This document shows, in pieces, positions 48,308 through 58,141 of a DNA stretch of 64,000 nucleotides. The position numbers and the translations under genes are program-made. Position 1 is the stretch's first letter. Every line of letters starts with the position of its first letter. Origin of the DNA: Tenacibaculum sp. M341 (GTDB taxonomy: Bacteria > Bacteroidota > Bacteroidia > Flavobacteriales > Flavobacteriaceae); the NCBI RefSeq assembly GCF_004337695.1, contig NZ_SJXJ01000005.1, forward strand, positions 1-64,000, read 5' to 3'. Under the pieces are notes generated by a model. The model made no database searches, was not told the origin of the DNA, and worked only from the letters and a program-made list of their open reading frames with translations.

Positions 48308-49414
48308 ATGAAATACACTACAAGAAAAAAAGCGCTTGTTTTATTGGCAGACGGAACAATTTTTTACGGAAAATCAATTGGTATTGAAGGTACTGTTACA
48401 GGTGAAATATGTTTCAATACTGGAATGACAGGTTATCAAGAGGTATTTACTGATCCTTCTTATTTTGGTCAGTTAATGGTAACTACAAATGCACATATTG
48501 GTAACTATGGTGTAAATGCAGAAGAAGTAGAATCTGAAGGAATTAAAATTTCAGGTCTTATTTGTAGAAATTTTAGTTTTACACATTCTAGAGTAGATTC
48601 TGATAGTAATTTAAAAGATTGGTTTGAAAAACATAATTTAGTCGCTATATCAGATGTTGATACAAGAGCATTAGTTTCATACATTAGAGATAATGGAGCA
48701 ATGAATGCTATTATATCTACTGACACAGAAAATGTTGAAGCACTTAAAGCACAGTTAAGTGAAGTAGCAGATATGAAAGGGTTAGAGTTAGCATCAAAAG
48801 TATCTACTAAAGAGCCTTACTATGTTGGAGAAGAAAATGCAACTTACAAGATTGCAGCATTAGACATTGGAATTAAAAAGAATATTTTAAGAAATTTAGC
48901 TAAAAGAGATGCTTACATTAAAGTATTCCCATATAACTCTAAGTTTGAAGAATTATCAGCATGGAATCCCGATGGATATTTTATTTCAAATGGACCTGGT
49001 GATCCAGAACCATTAAAAGATGCCCAAAATTTAGCTAAAGAAATTATAGCTAAAGATCTACCTTTATTTGGTATTTGTTTAGGTCATCAAGTAATTGCTT
49101 TAGCCAATGGTATTTCTACTTACAAAATGCATAATGGTCATAGAGGTATCAATCACCCAGTAAAAAACTTACTTACTGGTAAAGGTGAAATTACATCTCA
49201 AAATCATGGTTTTGCAATTAATAGAGAAGAAACAGAACAGCATCCTGATGTTGAAATAACTCATGTTCATTTAAATGATCATACTGTTGCAGGAATAAAA
49301 ATGAAGTCTAAGAATGTATTTTCAGTTCAATATCACCCAGAGGCAAGTCCTGGACCACATGATTCAGAATATTTATTTGATCAATTTATAGAAAATATTA
49401 AAAAAGCGAAATAA
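48308..49414 (+). CDS. carA: carbamoyl-phosphate synthase small (glutaminase) subunit
   Basis: This 368-residue protein has the CarA N-terminal domain (LADGTIFYGKSIG, GEICFNTGMTGYQEVFTDPSY) and a class I glutamine amidotransferase domain with catalytic Cys257 in FGICLGHQ and the His/Glu pair in QYHPEASPGP. It supplies ammonia to CarB for carbamoyl phosphate in arginine and pyrimidine synthesis. The carB gene is not next to it, which is common in this group. Confidence 0.97.
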   Translation: MKYTTRKKALVLLADGTIFYGKSIGIEGTVTGEICFNTGMTGYQEVFTDPSYFGQLMVTTNAHIGNYGVNAEEVESEGIKISGLICRNFSFTHSRVDSDSNLKDWFEKHNLVAISDVDTRALVSYIRDNGAMNAIISTDTENVEALKAQLSEVADMKGLELASKVSTKEPYYVGEENATYKIAALDIGIKKNILRNLAKRDAYIKVFPYNSKFEELSAWNPDGYFISNGPGDPEPLKDAQNLAKEIIAKDLPLFGICLGHQVIALANGISTYKMHNGHRGINHPVKNLLTGKGEITSQNHGFAINREETEQHPDVEITHVHLNDHTVAGIKMKSKNVFSVQYHPEASPGPHDSEYLFDQFIENIKKAK

Positions 49415-49555
49415 TTGGTGTTGAAATCTGATAGGATTATAATGTTGTGCAATTTTAAGTATGATAATCTTAAATTAGATAAAACGATTTCGTAAATAAA
49501 TAACAAAAATTAATTAAAAATATATTAGCATTTGTACATTAGCTTTACAAATTAA

Positions 49556-50866
<1,311 letters not shown>

Positions 50867-50889
50867 TTTAGTTTAAATATTTCATTATT

Positions 50890-50927
50890 AGCCTTGTAGT
50901 AATTTTACTACAAGGCTTTTCTTTTTT
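50890..50927 (+). terminator. terminator after eno
   Basis: A perfect 12-bp stem (AGCCTTGTAGTA at 50890-50901, TACTACAAGGCT at 50906-50917) with a four-base loop ends in TTTCTTTTTT. Confidence 0.9.
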
Positions 50928-51008
50928 AAAGATTGATAAATAAGATAAATCTATTTTTTCATTTTTAAAATCAATGGCACAACATTTTTAAAATACCTCA
51001 AAAAATGG

Positions 51009-51016
51009 TATCTTCG
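51009..51016 (+). promoter_or_regulatory. possible -7 element of gltA
   Basis: TATCTTCG matches TAnnTTTG with one change, the same variant as the rplC promoter. It lies 36 bases before the gltA ATG. The -33 box is poor. Confidence 0.45.
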
Positions 51017-51052
51017 TGCGTCGCTTAAATCATAAAAAAATTTTAATAAAAA

Positions 51053-52339
51053 ATGTCAGATATAGCAAAATTACAAATAGGTGAAAATACGTATGAATTT
51101 CCTTTAGTAAAGGGAACTGAAAATGAGGTAGCAATTGAACTTAAGACGTTGAGAGGAGCTACGGGAGGTGTTATTACTGTAGACCCTGGTTTTAAAAATA
51201 CAGGTTCTTGTAAAAGTGCTATTACATTTTTAAATGGAGAAGAAGGAATTTTACGTTACCGTGGTTATGCTATTGAAGATTTAGCTGAGAAAGCGGACTT
51301 TTTAGAAGTTGCTTATGCATTAATCTTTGGAGATCTTCCTACGAAAGAACAGTTAGAGAAGTTTCATGCTGATATCAAAGAAGAGTCTGTTGTTGACGAG
51401 GAAATCAAAAAGATTTTAGATGCTTTTCCTAAGAATGCACATCCAATGGGAGTATTGTCTTCATTAACATCAGCTTTAACAGCATTTAACCCATCTTCTG
51501 TTAATGTTGATTCTGAAGAAGAAATGTACAACGCTATCGTTAAAATATTAGGAAAGTTTCCTGTGTTAGTAGCTTGGACAATGCGTAAGAAAAAAGGTTT
51601 ACCATTAAATTATGGATCTAAGTCATTAGGATACGTAGAGAACGTATTAAAAATGATGTTTGAAAATCCAAACGAAGAATATAAGCAAAATCCTATTTTA
51701 GTAAATGCTTTAGATAAATTATTGATTTTACATGCTGATCATGAGCAAAACTGTTCTACATCTACAGTAAGAATCGTTGGTTCTTCTCATGCAGGTTTAT
51801 TTGCTTCTTTATCAGCAGGAATTTCTGCTTTATGGGGACCACTTCACGGTGGAGCTAACCAAGCAGTATTAGAAATGTTAGAAGCGATTAAAGATGACGG
51901 AGGAGATACTAAAAAATACATGGCTAAAGCGAAGGATAAGGAAGATCCATTCCGTTTAATGGGATTCGGACACAGAGTTTATAAGAACTTTGATCCTCGT
52001 GCTAAGATTATCAAAGTAGCAGCTGATGAAGTATTAGCAGATTTAGGTGTTGAAGATCCAATTTTAGATGTAGCTAAAGGTTTAGAGAAAGAAGCATTAA
52101 GCGATGAGTATTTCGTGAAGCGTAAGTTATATCCTAATGTAGATTTCTATTCAGGGATTATTTACAGAGCTATGGGGATTCCTGTAGAGATGTTTACGGT
52201 AATGTTTGCTTTAGGTCGTTTACCAGGTTGGATTGCACAATGGAAAGAGATGAGAGTGAACAAAGAACCAATTGGTCGTCCTCGTCAGGTATATGTGGGA
52301 GAAAACCACCGTCCATTCACAGATTTAAACAAAAGATAA
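51053..52339 (+). CDS. gltA: citrate synthase
   Basis: This 428-residue type II citrate synthase has the active-site His in NCSTSTVRIVGSSHAGLFAS, the CoA-binding and catalytic segment LWGPLHGGANQAVLEML, and GFGHRVYKNFDPRAK with the active-site His, followed by the Asp in NVDFYSGI. It condenses acetyl-CoA with oxaloacetate. The gene is monocistronic, with its own hairpin terminator. Confidence 0.97.
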   Translation: MSDIAKLQIGENTYEFPLVKGTENEVAIELKTLRGATGGVITVDPGFKNTGSCKSAITFLNGEEGILRYRGYAIEDLAEKADFLEVAYALIFGDLPTKEQLEKFHADIKEESVVDEEIKKILDAFPKNAHPMGVLSSLTSALTAFNPSSVNVDSEEEMYNAIVKILGKFPVLVAWTMRKKKGLPLNYGSKSLGYVENVLKMMFENPNEEYKQNPILVNALDKLLILHADHEQNCSTSTVRIVGSSHAGLFASLSAGISALWGPLHGGANQAVLEMLEAIKDDGGDTKKYMAKAKDKEDPFRLMGFGHRVYKNFDPRAKIIKVAADEVLADLGVEDPILDVAKGLEKEALSDEYFVKRKLYPNVDFYSGIIYRAMGIPVEMFTVMFALGRLPGWIAQWKEMRVNKEPIGRPRQVYVGENHRPFTDLNKR

Positions 52340-52357
52340 TTTTAATAATAAATAAAG

Positions 52358-52397
52358 AATGTCATTCTGATAATTGTTCGGGATGACATTTTTTTTT
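52358..52397 (+). terminator. terminator after gltA
   Basis: AATGTCAT (52358-52365) pairs with ATGACATT (52383-52390), extended by two weaker pairs, with a loop of about 13-17 bases and a T8 tract. The arms TGTCATTC/GATGACA resemble a common flavobacterial dispersed repeat, so this terminator may have been recruited from one. Confidence 0.75.
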
Positions 52398-52402
52398 GAT
52401 AT

Positions 52403-53317
52403 ATGCTAGAACTTAATATACAAAACGAAACTTCAAAGTTAAAAGCTGTAGTGTTAGGAACAGCTAAAAGTAATGGTCCAATTCCGAAGGTAGAAGACTG
52501 TTATGACCCGAAGAGTAGACAACATGTTATAGCTGGGACTTACCCAACGGAGGAAGACATGACATTAGAAATGGAAGCTGTTGCCAATGTTTTAAAAAAA
52601 TATGATGTAACAGTTTTTAGACCTGAAGTAATTGAAGATTACAACCAAATTTTTTCAAGAGATATTGCTTTTGTAATTGAAGACAAGTTAGTAAAAGCAA
52701 ATATTTTACCAGATAGAGCACAAGAGTATCAGGCTATTCAACATATTATAGAAAAAATACATCCTGATAATGTAATTGAATTGCCTGAAGAATGTCATGT
52801 TGAAGGAGGTGATGTAATGCCTTGGAATGATTATATTTTTATAGGTACATATTCTGGAGCAGATTATGCTGATTATATAACTGCCAGAACAAATACAGAT
52901 GCTGTTATAGCTTTACAAGAACATTTTCCAGAAAAAATAGTTAAGTCATTTGAGTTAAGAAAGTCAAATGATGATCCAAAAGAGAATGCTTTACATTTAG
53001 ATTGTTGTTTTCAACCAATAGGAAAAGATAAGGCTATTCTACATAAAAATGGTTTTCTCGTAGAAAAAGAATACCAATGGTTAGTTGATTTCTTTGGTAA
53101 AGAGAACGTTTTTGAGATTTCTAAAGAAGAGATGTATAATATGAATAGTAATATATTTTCTATTTCTGAAGAAGTTATAATTTCTGAGAAAAACTTTACA
53201 AGGTTAAATACTTGGTTAAGAGAGAAAGGTTTTACTGTTGAAGAAGTTCCTTATGCAGAAATAGCAAAACAAGAAGGTTTATTACGTTGTTCTACATTAC
53301 CATTAATAAGAGAATAA
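52403..53317 (+). CDS. arginine-deiminase-superfamily enzyme (DDAH/amidinotransferase-like)
   Basis: This 304-residue protein has the guanidino-group-modifying fold with EGGDV at 134-138, HLD at 198-200 (catalytic His198) and the catalytic Cys296 near the C-terminus in LLRCSTLPLIRE. These are the expected residues of dimethylarginine dimethylaminohydrolases and related deiminases or amidinotransferases. It could hydrolyse arginine or a derivative to citrulline, but the substrate cannot be fixed. It starts only 12 bases after the gltA terminator hairpin ends and is followed by a strong hairpin. Confidence 0.85.
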   Translation: MLELNIQNETSKLKAVVLGTAKSNGPIPKVEDCYDPKSRQHVIAGTYPTEEDMTLEMEAVANVLKKYDVTVFRPEVIEDYNQIFSRDIAFVIEDKLVKANILPDRAQEYQAIQHIIEKIHPDNVIELPEECHVEGGDVMPWNDYIFIGTYSGADYADYITARTNTDAVIALQEHFPEKIVKSFELRKSNDDPKENALHLDCCFQPIGKDKAILHKNGFLVEKEYQWLVDFFGKENVFEISKEEMYNMNSNIFSISEEVIISEKNFTRLNTWLREKGFTVEEVPYAEIAKQEGLLRCSTLPLIRE

Positions 53318-53334
53318 TAGTATTTAATTATAAG

Positions 53335-53379
53335 AAATAAGGTCTAAGAAATAGTATGTTTCTTAGACCTTATTTTTTT
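53335..53379 (+). terminator. strong, probably bidirectional terminator
   Basis: A perfect 17-bp stem (53335-53351 with 53359-53375, core AAGGTCTAAGAAA) with a seven-base loop lies between the deiminase-like gene and the convergent cystatin gene, with T-rich flanks on both strands. Confidence 0.9.
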
Positions 53380-53380
53380 A

Positions 53381-53668
53381 CTATAATCTAGTAATAGATA
53401 CAATATGAGGTTTTTTATCTCCTAATGGAGCATAAATCTCAACAATAGCTTCCCAGATAACCTCTGCAGGAGGAGTAGAAGCTGTACATTTAAAACGATA
53501 GTTTACACCAGCTACTACTTGTGTAGATACAGATTGTGGATCATAATGAACTCCAACAAAACCATTTAAGGCTTCATCAAAAATTTTACGATCTTCTGCT
53601 GTTACTGGTCCATAAGCTGACCATCCACCTACAATTGTTTCTTTGCTTTCTAAAGTTTGGTTTGACAT
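53381..53668 (-). CDS. stefin-like cystatin (cysteine-protease inhibitor)
   Basis: This 95-residue protein shows all three wedge elements of type 1 cystatins (stefins): an N-terminal Gly pair (Gly14-Gly15, followed by WSAYGPVTAED), the first hairpin loop QVVAG at 50-54 in QVVAGVNYRFKCTAS, and a second hairpin loop with PLG at 81-83 (IYAPLGDKKPHIVSI). The length (about 98 in animal stefins) and the lack of a classical signal peptide also fit. Stefins block papain-family proteases. The first 15 residues (LESKETIVGG) could also be read as a double-glycine secretion leader. Neighbours suggest an interaction with another organism. Cystatins are unusual in bacteria. Confidence 0.8.
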   Translation of the reverse strand: MSNQTLESKETIVGGWSAYGPVTAEDRKIFDEALNGFVGVHYDPQSVSTQVVAGVNYRFKCTASTPPAEVIWEAIVEIYAPLGDKKPHIVSITRL

Positions 53669-53958
53669 AATAATATAGATTTTAAATTTACCTACTCGTA
53701 AGGCTTTTCGGTTTGCTCCTTCTATATTTAACTCTATAGAATAAAGTAGTTTATAATGGTTTTTATCCCGTTTACAGTTATAAAGTTCATATAAAAAGAA
53801 GTGTTTTTTCTTTAAAAAGTAATGAGAGCGTTAAAAATTGGTGTAAGAGGTTGAAAATAAGTTAAGAAGTAGTTTTTGGTAGTAATAATATTTTCTAACT
53901 GATATAAGTTATAGTAGAATAAATTCAATCTTATCCTTTTAAGCTCATAAATTGTGTT
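53669..53958. other. non-coding stretch upstream of the cystatin gene
   Basis: AT-rich, with no open frame or clear hairpin. It probably contains the promoter of the cystatin gene. No good TAnnTTTG element was found on the minus strand. Confidence 0.4.
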
Positions 53959-54624
53959 TTATATTTTAAGCCACAATACAGTATTACCATAATTGTCATC
54001 TTTAGTTGTATCTAAGTCAATGTTGATGTCATTCACCACTGTGTTTAAAGATTGTATAAGTTGATATCCACGATTTTGAATTGGAGGAACTGAACTCATA
54101 GATTTCCAATAATGTTCAAATCTTAAATCATAGTACAGTTCTTGTCCACTTAATTTACAATTGTACCCTACATAAATTCCAGGAACATACCCTGCTTTAT
54201 GAACAGCGTCATACCAAGCATTACAATACTCAATAACATTTTGTGGAGTTTCAGAAGTAGAAACACCTTCTAAATCACACCATATATTCATTCCTTTTGG
54301 AAGACCTATAGCGTTAGCGTTTAAAGCTGCATTTGTTCCATATTCATGTCCTAAGTCAATAGTAGGTTTCCACCCTTTTTTAGCAGCATGTTGTACAGCA
54401 CTTAAAGCAAGTCCAGCATCAAGAATATCCACAGCTTCATTAAAACTTAAATCTCCTTGATGCTGTTTATTACCTCTTGATAAGTAACGAATGCAAAAAG
54501 AATAGCCATTTTTTTTAAAACTTTTAGCTTTATCTAAAGTAACTATGGTATCTGTATCAAATCCTTTTAAATTAGGAAGCGCCTTAGTAACAGTTCCAGG
54601 TAATTCTTGAGAGTTGTTTTTCAT
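53959..54624 (-). CDS. DUF1906 (Rv2525c-like, GH25-like fold) protein
   Basis: This 221-residue protein matches the DUF1906 pattern: LKGFDTDTIVTLDKAKSFKKNGYSFCIRYLSRG, an AGLALSAVQ segment, GLPKGMNIWCDLEGV and AGYVPGIYVGYN, HYWKS and YQLIQS. The fold is a TIM barrel related to glycoside hydrolase family 25 (lysozyme-like) enzymes, and acidic residues in DLEGV could be catalytic. No signal peptide is seen. It is the last gene of the paralog array (92 bases after the last paralog), and lies upstream of the cystatin gene. A peptidoglycan or glycan target is possible, but not shown. Confidence 0.85.
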   Translation of the reverse strand: MKNNSQELPGTVTKALPNLKGFDTDTIVTLDKAKSFKKNGYSFCIRYLSRGNKQHQGDLSFNEAVDILDAGLALSAVQHAAKKGWKPTIDLGHEYGTNAALNANAIGLPKGMNIWCDLEGVSTSETPQNVIEYCNAWYDAVHKAGYVPGIYVGYNCKLSGQELYYDLRFEHYWKSMSSVPPIQNRGYQLIQSLNTVVNDINIDLDTTKDDNYGNTVLWLKI

Positions 54625-54716
54625 TTTTTTTTAATATTAAAATTAGAGAGTTTGAATAGAAAATATAAATGAAAAGAAGTTTAAAAACTGCGCTTTAAAC
54701 TTCTTCTTAAATATGG

Positions 54717-55337
54717 TTATTTTTGACTATCTACTTTAAAAGTATATCCATCTTCTGCATTTCCGTTTAAAGAAACATCTACCTCTGTAACACCTTCTAA
54801 ATCCAATTCAAAAAAATGATCGGTATTTAATACAGCAGAATTAATTAATTGACTTTCTTCTATTTCAGAAGCAATTCCCCAGTATAATTTAGGTTTTAAA
54901 ACAAAAGTTGCTTTTTGATCATATCCTACAATATTTTTAGTAAGCATTAATTTATTGTCTTTATATAAAGAAGCACTTATTCCTCCAACAATATTAGCAT
55001 TATTATTTACTTCAATAGATTTAGTGTCAGAAGCATTACCATTGGCTGCTAGAACAATTCCAGTATTATCTTTACTAACAGTATATCTTTTACCAATATC
55101 AGAGGAAAGAATTTGAGTTTTATTCATACCATCTTTCCAAGTAGCACCTACTTCAGTTACGATTGGGAAAACAAAACTACTAGACGAACCTCTTCCTATA
55201 TCAGGAATAGTACGCCACGCTACACCTTCTTTTAATACATCAAAAGTTGGAGTTTCATTTTTAGTAAATACAAATACTGTTGGTAAGTCATTATTCATAG
55301 ACTTGTTTGTGTAGTTAATTTTTATATCTGTTGCCAT
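54717..55337 (-). CDS. tandem paralog A, beta-rich RhiA-like protein
   Basis: This 206-residue protein begins MATDIKINYTNKSMNNDLPT and has conserved blocks VAWRTIPDIGRGSSSSFVFP, ATWKDGMN, KPKLYWGIASEIEESQ and VSLNGNAEDGYTFKV. It is predicted to be all beta, without a signal peptide. The pattern (N.S in the first strand, a gap, AW, then a late YWxxxxEI and a final SLN segment) resembles proteins such as RhiA that are often mislabelled as aromatic ring-opening dioxygenase LigA; I could not verify this. It is about 92% identical to paralog B by hand comparison. No enzymatic motif is visible. Confidence 0.7.
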   Translation of the reverse strand: MATDIKINYTNKSMNNDLPTVFVFTKNETPTFDVLKEGVAWRTIPDIGRGSSSSFVFPIVTEVGATWKDGMNKTQILSSDIGKRYTVSKDNTGIVLAANGNASDTKSIEVNNNANIVGGISASLYKDNKLMLTKNIVGYDQKATFVLKPKLYWGIASEIEESQLINSAVLNTDHFFELDLEGVTEVDVSLNGNAEDGYTFKVDSQK

Positions 55338-55373
55338 AATAAAATTTGTTTAGGTTGTTAATTAATGTTTTTG

Positions 55374-55994
55374 TTATTTCTGACTATCTACTTTGAAAGT
55401 AAAACCGTCTTCCGCATTTCCGTTTAAAGAAACATTTACTTCGGTAACACCTTCTAAATCCAATTCAAAAAAGTGATCGGTATTTAAAACTGCAGAATTA
55501 ATTAATTGACTTTCTTCTATTTCAGAAGCAATACCCCAATATAGTTTTGGTTTTAGGACAAAAGTTGCCTTTTGACCATAGCCAACAATATTTTTAGTAA
55601 GCATTAGTTTATTATCTTTATATAATGAAGCACTTATTCCATCTTGAACATTAATGTTGTTGTTTACTTCAATGGATTTCGTATCCGAAGCATTACCATT
55701 GGCTTCTAAAACAATACCTGTACTATTTTCATTAACTGTATAACGCTTACCAATATCTGATGGTAAAATTTGAGTTTTATTCATTCCATCTTTCCAAGTG
55801 GCACCTACTTCAGTTACAATAGGAAAAACAAAACTACTAGAAGAGCCTCTTCCTATATCAGGAATAGTTCGCCATGCTACTCCTTCTTTTAGTACATCGA
55901 AAGTTGGGGTTTCATTTTTAGTAAATACAAAAACCGTTGGAAGATCTTTGTTCATTGATTTATTTGTATAGTTGATTTTAATTTCTGTAGACAT
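55374..55994 (-). CDS. tandem paralog B, beta-rich RhiA-like protein
   Basis: This 206-residue protein is about 92% identical to its neighbours A and C. Differences cluster in two short stretches (residues about 87-97 and 113-119), which are probably exposed loops; the rest, including NIGRGS-type and YWGIASEI blocks, is almost unchanged. The spacer to paralog A shares the sequence TTAATTAACAACCTAAACAAA on the minus strand with the spacer to C, so the duplication unit included the leader. Confidence 0.7.
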   Translation of the reverse strand: MSTEIKINYTNKSMNKDLPTVFVFTKNETPTFDVLKEGVAWRTIPDIGRGSSSSFVFPIVTEVGATWKDGMNKTQILPSDIGKRYTVNENSTGIVLEANGNASDTKSIEVNNNINVQDGISASLYKDNKLMLTKNIVGYGQKATFVLKPKLYWGIASEIEESQLINSAVLNTDHFFELDLEGVTEVNVSLNGNAEDGFTFKVDSQK

Positions 55995-56031
55995 AATTAT
56001 ATTTGTTTAGGTTGTTAATTAATATTGTTTG

Positions 56032-56652
56032 TTATTTTTGACTATCTACTCTAAAAGTAAAGCCCTCTTCTGCATTTCCATTTAAAGAAACATTAACCTC
56101 GGTAACACCTTCTAAATCCAATTCAAAAAAGTGATCGGTATTTAATACTGCAGAGTTTATTAATTGACTTTCCTCTATTTCAGAAGCAATACCCCAATAC
56201 AGTTTTGGTTTTAAGACAAAAGTTGCTTTTTGACCATATCCTACAATTTTTTTAGTAAGCATTAATTTATTATCCTTATATAAAGAAGCACTAACACCTC
56301 CTTGAATATTGGCATTATTATTAACATCTATAGATTTAGTATCAGAAGCATTTCCATTAGCTTCTAATACAATACCTGTATCATTTTTGCTTATAGTGTA
56401 TCTTTTACCTATATCAGAAGAAAGAATTTGAGTTTTATTCATCCCATCTTTCCAAGTAGCACCTACTTCAGTTATGATAGGGAAAACAAAACTACTAGAA
56501 GAGCCTCTTCCGATATCAGGAATGGTTCGCCATGCTACACCTTCTTTTAATACATCAAAGGTTGGGGTTTCATTTTTAGTAAATACAAAAACCGTTGGAA
56601 GATCTTTGTTCATTGAATTGTTTGTGTAATTAATTTTAATGTTGGTTGCCAT
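56032..56652 (-). CDS. tandem paralog C, beta-rich RhiA-like protein
   Basis: This 206-residue member is about 92% identical to paralog B. Variation again falls mostly at about residues 86-95 and 113-120, while the N-terminal and C-terminal blocks are constant. It lies 37 bases upstream of B and 27 bases after the 271-residue protein gene, so all are probably on one transcript. Confidence 0.7.
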   Translation of the reverse strand: MATNIKINYTNNSMNKDLPTVFVFTKNETPTFDVLKEGVAWRTIPDIGRGSSSSFVFPIITEVGATWKDGMNKTQILSSDIGKRYTISKNDTGIVLEANGNASDTKSIDVNNNANIQGGVSASLYKDNKLMLTKKIVGYGQKATFVLKPKLYWGIASEIEESQLINSAVLNTDHFFELDLEGVTEVNVSLNGNAEEGFTFRVDSQK

Positions 56653-56679
56653 TTTAATTTTTTTAAGATTATTAATGTT

Positions 56680-57495
56680 TTAAGTAGTAAATGTTTGTTG
56701 TGCAGTAGTTAAACCATTAAGGAAAGTTCTACCTGCGCTAAATTCTGCAAGAGCATTAATAATGTCTTGTGTAGAAAATAGATTATCAGAAATAGGATAT
56801 TCCTTAGATGAATTTACTTTTACTCCATCTACTTCAATTTCTGTGGTAACGTTTAATGTTGCAGGTGTAAAATTATCTTTTGAAATTGTTATTGTAGCAT
56901 CTTGTTCTTTAGTAGTTGAAGTTGCTCCTTTAGCAATAGGCGCTAAAATTACTTGACAAGTTGGAGAAGTATAAACTGCGCTTACAATTTTACCTGATGT
57001 TAGCTCTTTTTTAATTTGATCAATTAGTTGTTTAATTTGAGCTTTAGCCTCTGTATTAATTTTTCCACCTAAATTATTGTCTAATTGTTGTTGAAATGTT
57101 TTTGTATTTCCGATGGAATTAGTTGATGTCAACACTATTTTAGTGTAAGCTTTAGCAATAGTAGTCTCACTTATAATTTCTTCTATTTGGTTGATTTCAT
57201 TTTCCAATGTTTCTAAAGAAGTAGAGGAGTTTCCACTATCGGTTGATTTAGCAGATTTTTTAGTATCATTATCAGCCATTTTTAATTGTTTTTGATTAAT
57301 AAATTCATTTTTAGTAGTAAGATAACCTCCATAGGAAGTTATTTTTTGAGCAAACTTCTTTGAAGAGAAAGAAGTTGAGGTTCCATGGATTCGTATATTT
57401 CCATTTTTTAAATAGCTATAATACCAGTTACCGTTTTGAGGTAGAATGCTATTGATATTTGAAATTTTAGATATTTCATATTCGAAAACACTCAT
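56680..57495 (-). CDS. unrecognised 271-residue protein inside the paralog array
   Basis: The protein has three parts. Residues 1-70 form a possible globular segment rich in Tyr and Asn (NGNWYYSYLKNGNIRIHGTS). Residues 73-100 are a Ser/Lys/Asp-rich linker (MADNDTKKSAKSTDSGNSSTS), and residues 95-170 are helical and probably coiled coil (LETLENEINQIEEIISETTIAKAY). A Thr-rich beta-like C-terminus follows. It starts ten bases after paralog D. An internal Met73 (position 57279) is an alternative start. The family was not recognised; it could be an oligomerising scaffold or partner for the RhiA-like proteins. Confidence 0.6.
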   Translation of the reverse strand: MSVFEYEISKISNINSILPQNGNWYYSYLKNGNIRIHGTSTSFSSKKFAQKITSYGGYLTTKNEFINQKQLKMADNDTKKSAKSTDSGNSSTSLETLENEINQIEEIISETTIAKAYTKIVLTSTNSIGNTKTFQQQLDNNLGGKINTEAKAQIKQLIDQIKKELTSGKIVSAVYTSPTCQVILAPIAKGATSTTKEQDATITISKDNFTPATLNVTTEIEVDGVKVNSSKEYPISDNLFSTQDIINALAEFSAGRTFLNGLTTAQQTFTT

Positions 57496-57505
57496 TTTTT
57501 CAGAG

Positions 57506-58141
57506 TTAATAACCTTGTTCTAATTGAAAGTAATACCCAGTTTTAGGTTTACCATTAAGAGATATAACAACATTTGTAAGTCCTGTAAGGTTTAGTTCAA
57601 AGAAGTTAGTACTATTAATTATGCCTGAATCTAAACCATTTCCTTCTATGATTTCAGAAGCAAGTCCAAAGTAAATTGTTTGAGAGGGTTTAAAAATTGC
57701 AACCTGATCATATCCTATTTCATCTTTTTGTAATAATACTTTACCATTGTTACAGAATTGGGCAGAAATACCGTTAGTAACTTCTATGTTATTAGTGATT
57801 TCTATGGTGTTTGTATCAGATGCTTCTCCATTTGACTTTAGAACAATTCCGGTGGTATCTAGTGCAACTTGATAATTACAGCCTAATTTAGCAGGAACTT
57901 GAGCAGTACTATTTACTGTGTTTTCCCAAGAAGCTTGAACTGCATATTGGGAAGTGTCATAATAAAAAGTAGATCGAGACCCTCTTCCTATATTTTTTAA
58001 TACTTTCCAAGCAATACCATCTTTAAATAAATCAAAATTAGGAATAGAGTTTTTAGCAAAAATGAATACCTCTGGTAGATCTTTATTGGCAGACTTATTA
58101 ATGTAACATATCTTGGTTTTTTGGTTTAAAGTATCCATCAT
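57506..58141 (-). CDS. tandem paralog D, divergent RhiA-like protein
   Basis: This 211-residue protein keeps the family landmarks KICYINKSANKDLPEVFIF, GIAWKVLKNIGRGSRSTF, YFGLASEI and the final VVISLNGKPKTGYYFQ. It is clearly more distant from A-C, about half identical by eye. It starts MMD, so Met2 is an alternative. Its ATG overlaps the TGA of paralog E (ATGA), showing translational coupling. Confidence 0.68.
   Translation of the reverse strand: MMDTLNQKTKICYINKSANKDLPEVFIFAKNSIPNFDLFKDGIAWKVLKNIGRGSRSTFYYDTSQYAVQASWENTVNSTAQVPAKLGCNYQVALDTTGIVLKSNGEASDTNTIEITNNIEVTNGISAQFCNNGKVLLQKDEIGYDQVAIFKPSQTIYFGLASEIIEGNGLDSGIINSTNFFELNLTGLTNVVISLNGKPKTGYYFQLEQGY

Noticed and set aside
49521-49550. 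A promoter for eno in ATTAGCATTTGTACATTAGCTTTA
   Set aside because: TTTG and TAGCTTTA are only a few bases apart, and TAGCATTTG has one base too many; no proper -33/-7 pair can be made.
53959-54624. Active GH25 lysozyme
   Set aside because: The sequence fits DUF1906 better; the full GH25 catalytic set was not identified, so only the fold relation is stated.
54717-56652. Tandem paralogs A-C as an assembly duplication artefact
   Set aside because: The copies differ at about 8% of residues and at many synonymous positions, and have different spacers, so they are real copies.
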